NCBI GenBank assembly: GCA_964448305.1
Contig: CAYUWB010000002.1
Coordinates: forward strand, 31,868 to 95,867
Direction of reading: 5' to 3'
DNA length: 64,000 nt
Source of the DNA: Thioglobus_C sp964448305
Lineage (GTDB): Bacteria; Pseudomonadota; Gammaproteobacteria; PS1; Pseudothioglobaceae
Shown here: positions 8,483 to 18,463 of the stretch, in pieces
Numbering within the stretch: the stretch's first letter is position 1
Layout of the letters: every line of letters starts with the position of its first letter
Made by a program: the position numbers and the translations under genes
The notes under the pieces: model-generated
Databases searched by the model: none
The model's input: the letters and a program-made list of their open reading frames with translations, nothing else
What the model was told of the DNA's origin: nothing

Positions 8483-9434
8483 AACGACCCACCACACCGC
8501 CAGTTAGCTTAATCTTTTGATTTTTGGCATCATAATGCATCCCCGTTGCATGGATATCAGCCACCTCGGATTGATAGCGTATTCTCTCTTTGGTTCGATA
8601 CACTTCATTACCTTCAGACTGATCAACAATCAAATCTTCGGTATTAATCTTAGAGCCTGAATTTTGCAAAATTTTTACCTTACCTAACAACTGAACAATT
8701 TCTTTGCGCATGTCCATATCAATACCACCCGCATAGATCTTATTGTCAGTGGCCAAATAGGTTGTATCATTTTTAGAATAATAATGTTTCTGACCATTCG
8801 ATTGGTCGATATATAGATCCTTGGTTAATATTTTTTGCCCTGTATCTTGGTTAATACTGGTTTTTCCTAGCAGCTTCATTTTGTCTTCTTTGGCTTTCAT
8901 GCGCATGCCTTGGGCAATAATTTTTGCACGTTCGCCTAGATAAGTCACTTTCTTTTCACTAATTAAATCATCAGTTTTAGTGCTAACCAACAACTCTTGT
9001 GTATTCATTTTATGGGTTATTCCTGCGCTTGATCGGACATCTACTTTGCCTTTAAATTTAATCTCGCCACTGTCCAAATAGTTAGCGCGATTTGAAGTCA
9101 AAATATAATCCTCATCGCCTTTTTCGTTGTAAGTAATAACTTTTGGGTTTAATAATAAGGCTGGCGTGTTTTTAAAATTGAAATAACTTTTGGCTTCAAC
9201 AAAATGAGACAATTTTTGATTTTCATCAAACTCTTGCAAAGCAAAGTTATCAATTTTCTCCACATAAGACACTTCTTTCGATACCACTTCATTTTCAGTT
9301 AGTGGCGCTGGATCCTTATCCTGCAGGGCATTAAATGAATACGACAAGCCCTGCATCAAAAGCCACATGGCGCCAATAACCACTATAATAAAAACTGTGA
9401 TTAATAGATTGTGTCTTAATTGAAAACTAGCCAT
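8475..9434 (-). CDS. lptC: Extended LptC-like LPS export protein
   Basis: This is an inner-membrane-anchored periplasmic protein that receives LPS from LptBFG and hands it to LptA. One N-terminal membrane helix (about residues 10-30) precedes a beta-rich region. The first part matches LptC (FALQEFDENQKLSHFVEAKSYFNF). At 319 aa it is far longer than the usual 190 or so, because OstA-like strand repeats follow (for example DLYIDQSNGQKHYYSKNDTT and DLIVDQSEGNEVYRTKERI, the same unit twice). It overlaps lptA by 8 bp. Its start is one base from the divergent thiE start, with a -10-like TATGAT 5 nt upstream and no ribosome binding site. Confidence 0.85.
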   Translation of the reverse strand: MASFQLRHNLLITVFIIVVIGAMWLLMQGLSYSFNALQDKDPAPLTENEVVSKEVSYVEKIDNFALQEFDENQKLSHFVEAKSYFNFKNTPALLLNPKVITYNEKGDEDYILTSNRANYLDSGEIKFKGKVDVRSSAGITHKMNTQELLVSTKTDDLISEKKVTYLGERAKIIAQGMRMKAKEDKMKLLGKTSINQDTGQKILTKDLYIDQSNGQKHYYSKNDTTYLATDNKIYAGGIDMDMRKEIVQLLGKVKILQNSGSKINTEDLIVDQSEGNEVYRTKERIRYQSEVADIHATGMHYDAKNQKIKLTGGVVGRYE

Positions 9435-9435
9435 T

Positions 9436-10041
9436 GTGTATCATAAAAAAATTAGTGGTATTTATGCCATAACACCTAATAAAGTCCTTGATCTTAATAT
9501 CATAGAACAAACCATTATCACGCATAAAATTAGCATACTGCAATATCGTCATAAAACAACCGATGTATCAATTAAGCTTAACGAAGCCAAGCAATTACAA
9601 CAGTTGTGTTTAAGACATAATACTTTATTTATCATCAATGATGATATTAACCTAGCGCAAAAAATAGGGGCTGATGGCGTGCACCTAGGGAAAAATGACG
9701 AATCCATTCTCACCGCTAGAGAGCAATTAGGTGATAAAGCCATTATTGGCGTATCTTGCTATAACGATATAAAGCTGGCCAAAATAGCACAAAACAATGG
9801 CGCTAACTATGTCGCTTTTGGTGCTCTGTTTGCCTCACTAACCAAACCTGACACAGCCCAATGCTCGCTTGATGTTGTTACACAAGCTAAACAAATACTT
9901 GATATTCCCATTGTTGGCATTGGCGGCATTAACTTAGACAATCAGCAACAAGCATTTGATGCGGGCTGTGATGCTGTGGCGATGATTAATGCGTTATTTC
10001 AATCAGCTGACCAACAGCGGGGCAGTAAAGCGCGCACTTAA
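9436..10041 (+). CDS. thiE: Thiamine-phosphate synthase ThiE
   Basis: ThiE joins the pyrimidine and thiazole phosphates to give thiamine phosphate. The 201-aa TIM barrel shows ISGIYAIT at the N-terminus, the substrate-binding QYRHK, a DGVHLGKND loop, IIGVSCYN, the YVAFGALF...TK phosphate loop and PIVGIGGI. The start is a GTG at 9436 without a visible ribosome binding site, aligned with the family N-terminus. Its 3' end overlaps the convergent nuclease gene by 56 bp. No TPP riboswitch is present, since no space exists upstream. Confidence 0.93.
   Translation: MYHKKISGIYAITPNKVLDLNIIEQTIITHKISILQYRHKTTDVSIKLNEAKQLQQLCLRHNTLFIINDDINLAQKIGADGVHLGKNDESILTAREQLGDKAIIGVSCYNDIKLAKIAQNNGANYVAFGALFASLTKPDTAQCSLDVVTQAKQILDIPIVGIGGINLDNQQQAFDAGCDAVAMINALFQSADQQRGSKART
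9440..9445 (-). promoter_or_regulatory. -10 box 5 nt before the lptC start
   Basis: The minus strand reads TATGAT, five bases, then ATG. It lies inside the first codons of thiE. The position predicts a transcript starting at or next to the start codon. Confidence 0.35.
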
Positions 10042-13000
10042 TTTCGTTGTTGTAAATACGTGACAGTGACTCTTGATAAAATAAGAGTTGTTTGGCGTGC
10101 TGTGATTGCTGACGACGACTAAATTGATCAAGCGATTCGTCATCTAAAAGCGTTGCTGTTTTAAAATCAACAATCCATAAGATATCGTTCTCGATAAATA
10201 ATCGATCGATTGCAATCAGGCGATCACCGATAACAAACTCAGCCTCGACCAAGGTGGAAGATCTGTCTTTAAATAGCCAATCAAACTGCGAATCGGCTTT
10301 GGTGTTATTGAGCAGTTTCAACACAAAATTTTGCCAATGTTTGATTTCGTCTGGCGCTGTACCGATTTCAAGCAGTCGAGCCTTAATGTTATCCACGCTT
10401 GGGTTAAACAAACCGTATTGGTAATATTGATGAATTAAAGTACCCAATAAGCTTTTAAATAGACGTTCAAAATTTTGCTGGTATTCAAGTGTTTCGCCTG
10501 GCTCTTGCTCACTAACTAAGGGCGTTGTTACTTGTTTTATTCGCTGTAGGGACGGTGCCTGACTAGGTTTTTCTGCTTGCTCCTTAGGCGCTGGCATTTG
10601 TTCAAACGTATTTTGATAAAACGGCATGAGTAGTGTCAACAAGCTGTTTTTAACCGCCTGATTATTTTGATTAGCATGGCCCAATAAATGCAACTGATAT
10701 TTGGCACGTGTCATCGCCACATAAAGCAAACGCATGGTTTCAAACTTATTTTGTTGCGCTTCAATAAATTTTAGATAGGTGTAGGTTTTTCCCTCTCTAG
10801 TCTCAAGCGAAGATTTGATTGGTGCCAATAATAAAGACTGATCAGCAAATTCTTTCATGTGCATCATTGGCGAATCATCACTTCGAGCGCCTCTGCCAAG
10901 ACCAGGCATAATTACTGTATCAAATTCTAAACCTTTAGACTGATGAATGGTCATGAGTACTACATTGGCTTTTTCACTCGGTGCATACAGCTCATCTAGG
11001 GCAGCTTCAATTGTTTCAATGTTGAGTGATTGTTGTTGCTCACAAACATTAATAATCGATAAAAACTGATCTTTAATCAAAGTGTCGGCATGTGACAATG
11101 AACGAGTAATGCCAAGCTGGCTAATCGCAAAAGTGAGTAATTCAACAAAGTTGAACCGGCCTTGATTATTCAAAACCTGATGCAAACACGAATAAACATG
11201 CTGCGCTCTATCTTTACCATCTTGACTTAATTGGGCCAAAATACTGTCATTGGCTAATTGCTCATAAATAATCTGATCATCTTCTTTTGAAAGAACCAAA
11301 ATGTCATTCAACATAAGCCCGCACCAAGGAGAGCGTAATACACTCAACCAAGCTAATTTATCACCAAGATGCATTAACGCTCGCGCCAATGAAAATAAAT
11401 CTCGCGTTAATAAGTGGTCTTTAAGTGGGGTGATTTTTAGTGATTCAAACTCAATATTATGCTGTTTTAACAAAGGCGCTATCTCTACCAAGTGTGAGCG
11501 ACTTCTTACCAAGATTGCTATCTTGCCAGTAGGCATATCAGCCAAACTAGATTGCACAATGTTTAACACTGTTTGCGCTTCTTGCTCAAATTGACCTTCA
11601 GAAAATGGATAAAAATCAATGGCCTGATGATGCTCTTCATTTGAAGCAGCTTGAGAGGATGAATAAGAAATAGCACCTTGATAGATGTCTTCATTCTCGG
11701 GGAAAATAGCCTGAAAAAATTGATTATTGCCTTCTACGATGCTCTTGGATGAGCGAAAGTTTGTGCTTAGTAATAATGAACTAGGCTTGATGTTAGCAAT
11801 ACCGTTGGCTTTAACTTGTAAAAATAAGCCAACTTGAGACTCTCTAAATCGATAAATTGACTGCATTGGATCGCCCACTAAAAACAAAGTTTTTCCATCA
11901 TTTGGCTGCCAATGTTTAATCAGTTTTTCAATGGTGTTAAATTGCGAAGCAGAGGTGTCTTGGAACTCATCAATGAGCAAATGTTGTAATTGAAAATCTA
12001 AAAATAAAGCCACATCACTGATATTGGATCGATCATCCAGCGCCTGATTAGCGTTAAGTGCTACTTCGATAAAATCTTGCGATTGTTGTTGTTCAAAGTT
12101 TAAATTCAGTTGTGCAACACACAGCTTTAACACTTGCGCAATAACCGAGAGTATGTGGGTTTGGTCTTTAGAAAAATCAACGTCCGGCAAACTAAACAAT
12201 TCAAACAGTAATGTTTTAAAGCTGTCTTGCCCTTGCAAGCCATCTAATAGTGCTATAAATTCATCTTTTTGTGCTTTGATTTCTACTGGAAAACCATTTC
12301 TTTTATCAACGCTTTTGCGCCACTCATTCTCTTTTTTATTGCCACCTTTAAGTAATAAATCAGCCAACGATTGCCATTGCTCTAATGAATCATAACTGCT
12401 ATTTGGTAATGCTTGAATGTGTGAATATTTCGTGTTAACTTGTAGCACTTCAAACAAACGATGATCTAAATGGTGCTTGGCCATTTGTTCTAAACGTAGC
12501 AAATGTGCCTCGACAATTTTCCTGGCGTTATCTTGCAGTAATGCCGGGCTGAGCGCTTCACCTTGATATAATCGAGTCAGCCATTGGTCTCGTTTAGACA
12601 ACATGTGGGTGACCAAACGGTAAAACTTCTCTACATTATTATCCAAATACAATAATAAATCAGCAATTGCTTTGCCGTGCTGTGGATCATCCACCAATAA
12701 CAAGGCTTGCATTGCTGCCTGTTTATAAGCGTGGTCTCTTTGCCATTGCTCCGCCATAATTTGGCGTGGCATCAATTGTGTCTTAGAGGGGTAGCGACTA
12801 CTAATCAAGCTAGACAATCCATCAATAGTGGTTATTTTTAGGCGCTTAGGGTTATCTAATAATTGCCAATGTCGCTCATCTGAACGTGACACGACAGTTT
12901 GCGCTAAATCGTAAGTAATTTGCTTATGTGCTTCTTTCGGTCGAGACTGTTTACTTGATTTTAAAGCTGATAAAACTCGCTCATTTAGCTCATCAACTGC

Positions 13001-13168
13001 TTTATTAGTAAAAGTCATAGCGATGATGTTCTCAGGCTCTGAACACGTTGTCAGTAGCTTAAGATAGCGCTGTGTTAATAATTCAGTTTTTCCCGAACCA
13101 GCAGGCGCTTGAACAATATAAGATTGTGTAATGTCTAGGGCTTGATCTCTTTGCGCCTGATCACTCAT
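9986..13168 (-). CDS. AddA/RecB-like UvrD-family helicase-nuclease
   Basis: This 1060-aa DNA end-processing enzyme combines a superfamily-1 helicase with a C-terminal nuclease for double-strand-break repair. Helicase motifs are intact: APAGSGKTELL (Walker A, about 22-32), TFTNKAVDELNERV, LIDEFQDTSASQF, LVGDPMQSIYRFR, TIHQSKGLEFDTV and LLYVAMTRAK. The nuclease domain near residues 960-1020 has the RecB pattern IAIDRLF...WIVDFKTA with the catalytic Asp and Lys. An AddB/RexB-type partner would be expected but is not in this window. The start is 12 nt behind the argS stop, so the two may share a transcript. Confidence 0.9.
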   Translation of the reverse strand: MSDQAQRDQALDITQSYIVQAPAGSGKTELLTQRYLKLLTTCSEPENIIAMTFTNKAVDELNERVLSALKSSKQSRPKEAHKQITYDLAQTVVSRSDERHWQLLDNPKRLKITTIDGLSSLISSRYPSKTQLMPRQIMAEQWQRDHAYKQAAMQALLLVDDPQHGKAIADLLLYLDNNVEKFYRLVTHMLSKRDQWLTRLYQGEALSPALLQDNARKIVEAHLLRLEQMAKHHLDHRLFEVLQVNTKYSHIQALPNSSYDSLEQWQSLADLLLKGGNKKENEWRKSVDKRNGFPVEIKAQKDEFIALLDGLQGQDSFKTLLFELFSLPDVDFSKDQTHILSVIAQVLKLCVAQLNLNFEQQQSQDFIEVALNANQALDDRSNISDVALFLDFQLQHLLIDEFQDTSASQFNTIEKLIKHWQPNDGKTLFLVGDPMQSIYRFRESQVGLFLQVKANGIANIKPSSLLLSTNFRSSKSIVEGNNQFFQAIFPENEDIYQGAISYSSSQAASNEEHHQAIDFYPFSEGQFEQEAQTVLNIVQSSLADMPTGKIAILVRSRSHLVEIAPLLKQHNIEFESLKITPLKDHLLTRDLFSLARALMHLGDKLAWLSVLRSPWCGLMLNDILVLSKEDDQIIYEQLANDSILAQLSQDGKDRAQHVYSCLHQVLNNQGRFNFVELLTFAISQLGITRSLSHADTLIKDQFLSIINVCEQQQSLNIETIEAALDELYAPSEKANVVLMTIHQSKGLEFDTVIMPGLGRGARSDDSPMMHMKEFADQSLLLAPIKSSLETREGKTYTYLKFIEAQQNKFETMRLLYVAMTRAKYQLHLLGHANQNNQAVKNSLLTLLMPFYQNTFEQMPAPKEQAEKPSQAPSLQRIKQVTTPLVSEQEPGETLEYQQNFERLFKSLLGTLIHQYYQYGLFNPSVDNIKARLLEIGTAPDEIKHWQNFVLKLLNNTKADSQFDWLFKDRSSTLVEAEFVIGDRLIAIDRLFIENDILWIVDFKTATLLDDESLDQFSRRQQSQHAKQLLFYQESLSRIYNNEIKCALYCPAVGQLIEITH

Positions 13169-13180
13169 ACGCGCTTATCA

Positions 13181-14881
13181 TTACATGGAATCAGGTGCGT
13201 TAACACCAAGTAGATTTAGCCCATTAGATAGCACTTGTTTCACAGCACTAATGAGTAACAATCTAGAGTTTCTAAGAATCGTGTCTTCAACTAAGAATTC
13301 ACTGTTATTGTAATAGCTATGAAAATCACCGGCTAATTCACGTAAATAATAGGCCAATACATGGGGTTCGTAATTAAGCGCTGAAGATTGCACAACGTCC
13401 TTGTAACGATTGAGTTGTTTAATCAGAGTGCTTTCTATTTCGTTATTCAATAATGACAAATCAATGGTTGTCGCATTGCCAGCATCTTGTTTAAGTACCG
13501 AGCAAATACGAGCATGGGCATATTGAATATAAAATACGGGATTCTCGTTGGTTTTAGACTTGGCTAAATCAAGGTCAAAATCCATGTGTTGCTCTGATTT
13601 TCGCAATACGTAGAAAAAACGCGCTGCATCATTACCAACCTCATTGCGCAATTCTTCTAAGGTAACGAATGATCCGCTACGCGTCGACATGGCAACTTTC
13701 TTACCACCTCGATACAAATTAGCAAACTGTACCAATAAAATTTCTAATTTACTTTCGTCATGACCAAGCGCCTTGATAGAGGCTTTAACTCTAGCAATAT
13801 AACCATGATGATCTGCACCCCAAATGTTAATGATCTTGTCGTAACCACGCTCAAATTTCTCTAGGTGATAAGCAATATCTGATGCAAAATAAGTGTGCAT
13901 GCCATTATCACGCACCACGACTCGGTCAAGATCGTCACCAAAATCTGTGGTCTTAAACCAAAGTGCATTATCTTTTTCATAAATATAACCAGAAGCCTGC
14001 AAAGCTTCAACTGTCGTTTTTGACAAACCACTATCGACTAAAGACTGCTCAGAAAACCATTGTTGATAATCAACACCAAATTCTGACAAATCGGCCTTGA
14101 TGCCACCCAAGATATGGTTGATTGCTAAATCAAATATTGTTTTATAGTGACCACCCAACTGGGTTTTACAGTTAGCAATTAAGTCGTCAATATGCTTCTC
14201 TTTGTCGCCCCCCTCTTTTTCATCTTTACAGACGTTGTCAAAAATATCTAACTTATCAATGCCGTTAATTTGCTTAGCAATGTCAACAATATAATCACCT
14301 TGATAGCCATTGTCTGGAAATTGATCGGTTTCAATATAACGAAGATAAACTGAGGTAGCCAAAATATCCATTTGACGACCGGCATCATTCACATAATATT
14401 CGTTATCGACTTCAAAACCAACAGCGCGTAATAAATTAGCCACGGTGGCGCCATAAGCCGCACCTCGCCCATGACCAACATGAAGTGGTCCTGTTGGGTT
14501 AGCCGATACAAACTCAAGTAATACACGCTGCTTAGCGCCTATATCAGACAAACCAAAAACCTTTCCTTGGTCGATAATTTGACTCACCACTGAAGCATTT
14601 GAGCCTTGCGACATGAAAAAATTAATAAAGCCTGGGCCTGCAATTTCTGTTTTATCTACTTCTGACGAATCTGGCAAATTATCAATAATTTGCTGTGCTA
14701 AATCACGTGGGGAGCACTTGGCTTGCTTAGATAATACCATGGCAATATTAGAGGCAAAATCGCCTTGCGCTTTATCTTTAGAGTGGTCAATGCGGATATT
14801 GTCAGGTACCTCGACAAGCACATTGCTAGCAACTAAGGCTTCTAAACTTTGGGTTAATAAGGTTTGTAATTGTTCTTTCAT
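13181..14881 (-). CDS. argS: Arginyl-tRNA synthetase
   Basis: ArgS charges tRNA-Arg with arginine. The 566-aa class I enzyme has the N-terminal Add1 domain, the HIGH-type signature PTGPLHVGHGRGAAYG, a KMSKS-like MSTRSG and the C-terminal DALR anticodon-binding domain. I placed the start at the ATG at 14881, which opens with the normal MKEQLQTLL. An upstream in-frame TTG would lie inside the end of polA. The gap to the polA stop is 5 nt, so the genes are likely co-transcribed. Confidence 0.95.
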   Translation of the reverse strand: MKEQLQTLLTQSLEALVASNVLVEVPDNIRIDHSKDKAQGDFASNIAMVLSKQAKCSPRDLAQQIIDNLPDSSEVDKTEIAGPGFINFFMSQGSNASVVSQIIDQGKVFGLSDIGAKQRVLLEFVSANPTGPLHVGHGRGAAYGATVANLLRAVGFEVDNEYYVNDAGRQMDILATSVYLRYIETDQFPDNGYQGDYIVDIAKQINGIDKLDIFDNVCKDEKEGGDKEKHIDDLIANCKTQLGGHYKTIFDLAINHILGGIKADLSEFGVDYQQWFSEQSLVDSGLSKTTVEALQASGYIYEKDNALWFKTTDFGDDLDRVVVRDNGMHTYFASDIAYHLEKFERGYDKIINIWGADHHGYIARVKASIKALGHDESKLEILLVQFANLYRGGKKVAMSTRSGSFVTLEELRNEVGNDAARFFYVLRKSEQHMDFDLDLAKSKTNENPVFYIQYAHARICSVLKQDAGNATTIDLSLLNNEIESTLIKQLNRYKDVVQSSALNYEPHVLAYYLRELAGDFHSYYNNSEFLVEDTILRNSRLLLISAVKQVLSNGLNLLGVNAPDSM

Positions 14882-14886
14882 AGCTT

Positions 14887-17634
14887 CTAATGTGCCTGTT
14901 GCCAAGAATCGCCAATACCCACATCAACCACCAAGGGAATATCTAATGGATAAGTATCGCTCATCAATGTTTGTATTTTATGTGCAAACTCATCTGCCTT
15001 TGAAGCTTTCACCTCAAAAACCAACTCATCATGTACTTGCATGATCATTTTAATATCTGAGTTGTTGTCACCAATCCACTGATAAACATCTAACATGGCT
15101 TTTTTAATAATGTCAGCTGAAGAGCCTTGCATTGGCGCATTGATTGCCGTACGTAAGGCATGTTGTTGTAACATTTTATTCTTCGCATTAATCTGTGGCA
15201 AGTATAAGCGTCTACCCATGACGGTTTCAACATAACCCTGTACTTTGGCTGTTTCTCTAATGTTGTCCATATAATTCAAAACACCAGGGTAATTTTCAAA
15301 ATAAGCATCAATATAAGCTTTAGCTTGGGTTCTAGAAACATCAATCTGCTTTGCCAAACCAAAGGCGCTCATGCCATAAATTAAGCCAAAATTAATGGCC
15401 TTAGCATTACGACGATGGTCTTTTGTTACCTCATCAAGTGGTATATTAAACATCATTGATGCCGTGGCACTATGCACATCTACATTATTATTAAACGCCT
15501 CTAACAAGTGCTCATCTTTTGAAATGTGCGCCATAATTCTTAGCTCAATTTGCGAATAGTCTGCCGCAATAATTACATTGCCTTTACTGGCAATAAAAGC
15601 ACCCCTAATACGAGCGCCTTGCTCAGATCGAATAGGGATATTTTGCAAATTTGGATTAGAAGAAGACAATCGACCTGTTGCGGTCACTGCCTGATGATAA
15701 GAGGTGTGTAAGCGCCCAGTTTTAAGGTCAATTTGCTTAGGTAAGGCCTCTAAATAAGTCGAGTTAAGTTTGGTCAAGGTACGATAGCTTAGAATTAAAT
15801 CAACCAATGGGTGGTCTAATAACCTTAAAGCCTCTTCATTGGTAGACGGCGCACCTTTTGGTGTTTTCTTTTTAGCTTCCAACCCTAGCCCATCTTCAGA
15901 AAACAGAATTTGTTGAATTTGCTTTGGAGATTCTAAATTAAATACGTCACCAGCCAACTCATACGCTTGTGACTCAATGTCTTTCATTTGTGATGCGATG
16001 TCTAATTGTTGTGCACTTAAGGCATTAACATCTAACGCCACACCATTACGCTCCATGCGCACCAACACTTCAATCAGTGGCACCTCGAGAGTTTGGTACA
16101 ATTTAGCCAACTTAGGATACTGTGCCAAATCATCGTCCAATACTTGATTAAGCACTTGGGTTACAATCACGTCTTCACAAGCATATGGAAACGCTTGATC
16201 TAGACCAACTTGATTAAAGGTAATTTGTTTTTTGCCTTTACCCGCCACATCAGAAAAATGAATGGTTTGATAATTAAGATAGTGCTCGGCCAAATCATCC
16301 ATATTGTGTCGTGTTGCTACCGAATTTAGGCAATAAGACTTCACCATGGTGTCGTCACTAATGCCTTTTAACACAATGTCATAATTAGCCAAAACATGGG
16401 TATCGTATTTAAGGTTTTGCCCTATCTTGCCAATGGCAATATTTTCTAAAATAGGCTTTAGTTTATTTAGAACATTTTCAAAATTTAATTGTTTTGGCGC
16501 ATCTAAATAGTCATGTGCAACGGGCACATAAAAACTGTCCTTATCAACTAAAAATACCCAACCTACAATTTGGGCATTCATATAATCTAATGATGTTGTC
16601 TCTAGATCAAAAACAAAAGAGTGGCTTTGCTCTAATCTTTGCACCATGGCTTCAAAATCTTGGTCTTCTAATACCAGTGTTTGAGAATAGTCATTCATGA
16701 AATCATGACTTGGTACGCTATTGACCACCTCAACCACGACTTCGTTTTCTACTTGTGCTGTCGGTGCTGATGCAGGCATCTCGTTGGTGGCGTTTAGCTG
16801 TTTTAGCCACATTGAAAACCCATATTGCTGAAACAAACTGGCCAACTTGGCATTATCCGGACCAGGCTCATCTGTCAAAATATCACAAGGCAGGTCAACA
16901 TCAAATTTAAGCTGTACCAACTGATAAGACAAGTCTAATAAATCAAAATTGTCACGTAGCTTTTCACCAACTTTGCCATTAACTTGATCAGCATTGGCTT
17001 TAATGCCTTCGATATTTTCAAACTGATCTAGCCACTTAATGGCGGTTTTCGGACCAACACTCGGCACGCCAGGAATATTATCTGCACTATCACCAGTCAA
17101 CGCCAGCAAGTCTAAGATTTGATCAGGACGTACGCCCATTTTTTCTGCCACACCCGCTTGATCAAACAATTCGCCCTTCATATTAAGCTGGGTAATGTTG
17201 TCACTCACCAATTGCATCAAGTCTTTATCGCCACTCGCAATAACGGTTTTTAATTTATTTTGATCGGCACAACGACTTAAAGTAGCAATGACATCATCTG
17301 CCTCAACGCCAGGCACACACATAAAATGAAAACCCATGGCACGAATAATTTCATACAGCGGCTCAATCTGCATAATTAGCTCATCATCAGCTGGCTTGCG
17401 GTGTGCCTTGTATTCTGGATAGATTTCATGCCGATGGTTCTTTCCCTTAGCATCAAAAATAGCAATTATTTTGGCTTGTGGGTATTGTCGTTGTAAATGC
17501 TTAATCGCATTAATAACCCCAAACATAGCCCCTGTTGGGAAACCATCATCGTTGGTTAAATTTTGTGAAAGCGTAGAAAAATAAGCCCTGAATAAAAAGG
17601 CCGATCCATCCAATAAAATGAGTTGGTGTGACAT
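14887..17634 (-). CDS. polA: DNA polymerase I
   Basis: PolA fills gaps and removes RNA primers. The 915-aa protein has all three domains. The 5'-3' nuclease occupies about residues 1-290 (LILLDGSAFLFRAYF, GDKDLMQLV). The 3'-5' proofreading domain has its acidic residues (FDLETTSLD, KIGQNLKYDTHVL, YACEDV). The polymerase domain has ADYSQIELRIMAH, RRNAKAINFGLIYGMS and MQVHDELVFEV. The start codon has no ribosome binding site. A TGGTAAAAT extended -10 ends 7 nt upstream of it, suggesting a leaderless transcript. Confidence 0.97.
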   Translation of the reverse strand: MSHQLILLDGSAFLFRAYFSTLSQNLTNDDGFPTGAMFGVINAIKHLQRQYPQAKIIAIFDAKGKNHRHEIYPEYKAHRKPADDELIMQIEPLYEIIRAMGFHFMCVPGVEADDVIATLSRCADQNKLKTVIASGDKDLMQLVSDNITQLNMKGELFDQAGVAEKMGVRPDQILDLLALTGDSADNIPGVPSVGPKTAIKWLDQFENIEGIKANADQVNGKVGEKLRDNFDLLDLSYQLVQLKFDVDLPCDILTDEPGPDNAKLASLFQQYGFSMWLKQLNATNEMPASAPTAQVENEVVVEVVNSVPSHDFMNDYSQTLVLEDQDFEAMVQRLEQSHSFVFDLETTSLDYMNAQIVGWVFLVDKDSFYVPVAHDYLDAPKQLNFENVLNKLKPILENIAIGKIGQNLKYDTHVLANYDIVLKGISDDTMVKSYCLNSVATRHNMDDLAEHYLNYQTIHFSDVAGKGKKQITFNQVGLDQAFPYACEDVIVTQVLNQVLDDDLAQYPKLAKLYQTLEVPLIEVLVRMERNGVALDVNALSAQQLDIASQMKDIESQAYELAGDVFNLESPKQIQQILFSEDGLGLEAKKKTPKGAPSTNEEALRLLDHPLVDLILSYRTLTKLNSTYLEALPKQIDLKTGRLHTSYHQAVTATGRLSSSNPNLQNIPIRSEQGARIRGAFIASKGNVIIAADYSQIELRIMAHISKDEHLLEAFNNNVDVHSATASMMFNIPLDEVTKDHRRNAKAINFGLIYGMSAFGLAKQIDVSRTQAKAYIDAYFENYPGVLNYMDNIRETAKVQGYVETVMGRRLYLPQINAKNKMLQQHALRTAINAPMQGSSADIIKKAMLDVYQWIGDNNSDIKMIMQVHDELVFEVKASKADEFAHKIQTLMSDTYPLDIPLVVDVGIGDSWQQAH

Positions 17635-17641
17635 GCGCCAA

Positions 17642-17650
17642 ATTTTACCA
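17642..17650 (-). promoter_or_regulatory. Extended -10 seven bases before polA
   Basis: The minus strand reads TGGTAAAAT, seven bases, then ATG. Transcription normally starts 6-8 nt after the -10, that is, at the start codon. Confidence 0.45.
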
Positions 17651-17723
17651 ATTTTTACTCGGCAAGATAAGCCTTAACTTGTATATCAACGGTATAAAAT
17701 AAGCTTTATTTGATTAAACAATT

Positions 17724-18449
17724 GTGACCACTCCCGAAACACTTATCAGCGCTAACGATATCAGCTTAAGCCATCATGGAAAGTCTGTATTAGACAACGT
17801 TAGTTTTGAGTTAAAAAAAGGTGAATTTATCACGCTGATTGGTCCGAATGGTGCCGGAAAAAGTTCACTAATCAAAGTGTTGTTAGGTTTAATTAAAGCA
17901 GACAGTGGCGATATCAAACGATCAGCCAATATTAGACTTGGCTACACACCGCAAACTTTTAGCCCCAATCCGTTTATTCCAATTTCAGTGATTGATTTTT
18001 TAAAATTAAATCAAAATACCACTCAAAACTTCATACATGAAACAGCCTTATTAACAGGCATTGAAGGCTTATTGGATTCGCCATTAAAAAAACTTTCTGG
18101 CGGCGAATTGCAGCGCGTCTTACTTGCTCGCGCCCTACTGAGTAAACCCAACGTTCTTATCTTAGATGAACCCGCTCAAAATCTAGATGTGAATGGCCAA
18201 ATGCATTTGTATAAATTAATCCAAGACATTCATCAGCAACAAGGTTGTGCGGTGCTAATGGTCTCACATGATTTACACCGAGTGATGAAAGAATCCACGC
18301 AAGTGTTGTGTTTGTATCATCATGTTTGCTGCATGGGGCAACCTGAAGCTATTATCAAGGATAGTCAATTTAACGATTTGTTTGCTGATCAAATGGATGA
18401 GTTAATGGCAACTTACGAACACCATCATAATCATTGTCACGAAGACTAG
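17724..18449 (+). CDS. znuC: Zinc ABC transporter ATP-binding protein ZnuC
   Basis: ZnuC powers high-affinity zinc import. The 241-aa ATPase has Walker A (GPNGAGKSS, about residues 40-48), the Q-loop region, the ABC signature LSGGELQRVLLARAL and Walker B (VLILDEPAQNLD). The C-terminus is His-rich (EHHHNHCHED), typical of zinc-linked ATPases. It starts at a GTG without a clear ribosome binding site. The permease ZnuB and binding protein ZnuA, usually adjacent, are absent here. The last 24 codons are repeated downstream, which suggests a rearrangement removed or displaced the rest of the operon. Confidence 0.9.
   Translation: MTTPETLISANDISLSHHGKSVLDNVSFELKKGEFITLIGPNGAGKSSLIKVLLGLIKADSGDIKRSANIRLGYTPQTFSPNPFIPISVIDFLKLNQNTTQNFIHETALLTGIEGLLDSPLKKLSGGELQRVLLARALLSKPNVLILDEPAQNLDVNGQMHLYKLIQDIHQQQGCAVLMVSHDLHRVMKESTQVLCLYHHVCCMGQPEAIIKDSQFNDLFADQMDELMATYEHHHNHCHED
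18375..18448 (+). repeat. 74-bp direct repeat, copy 1 (3' end of znuC)
   Basis: This stretch encodes the last 24 residues of ZnuC plus two bases of its stop codon. It is identical over all 74 bp to 18567-18640, at an offset of 192 bp. Confidence 0.95.
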
Positions 18450-18463
18450 TTTTTTCTCCTGCA

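Noticed and set aside
9320..9436. TPP riboswitch in front of thiE
   Set aside because: The upstream sequence is lptC coding sequence, and no THI-box pattern is visible.
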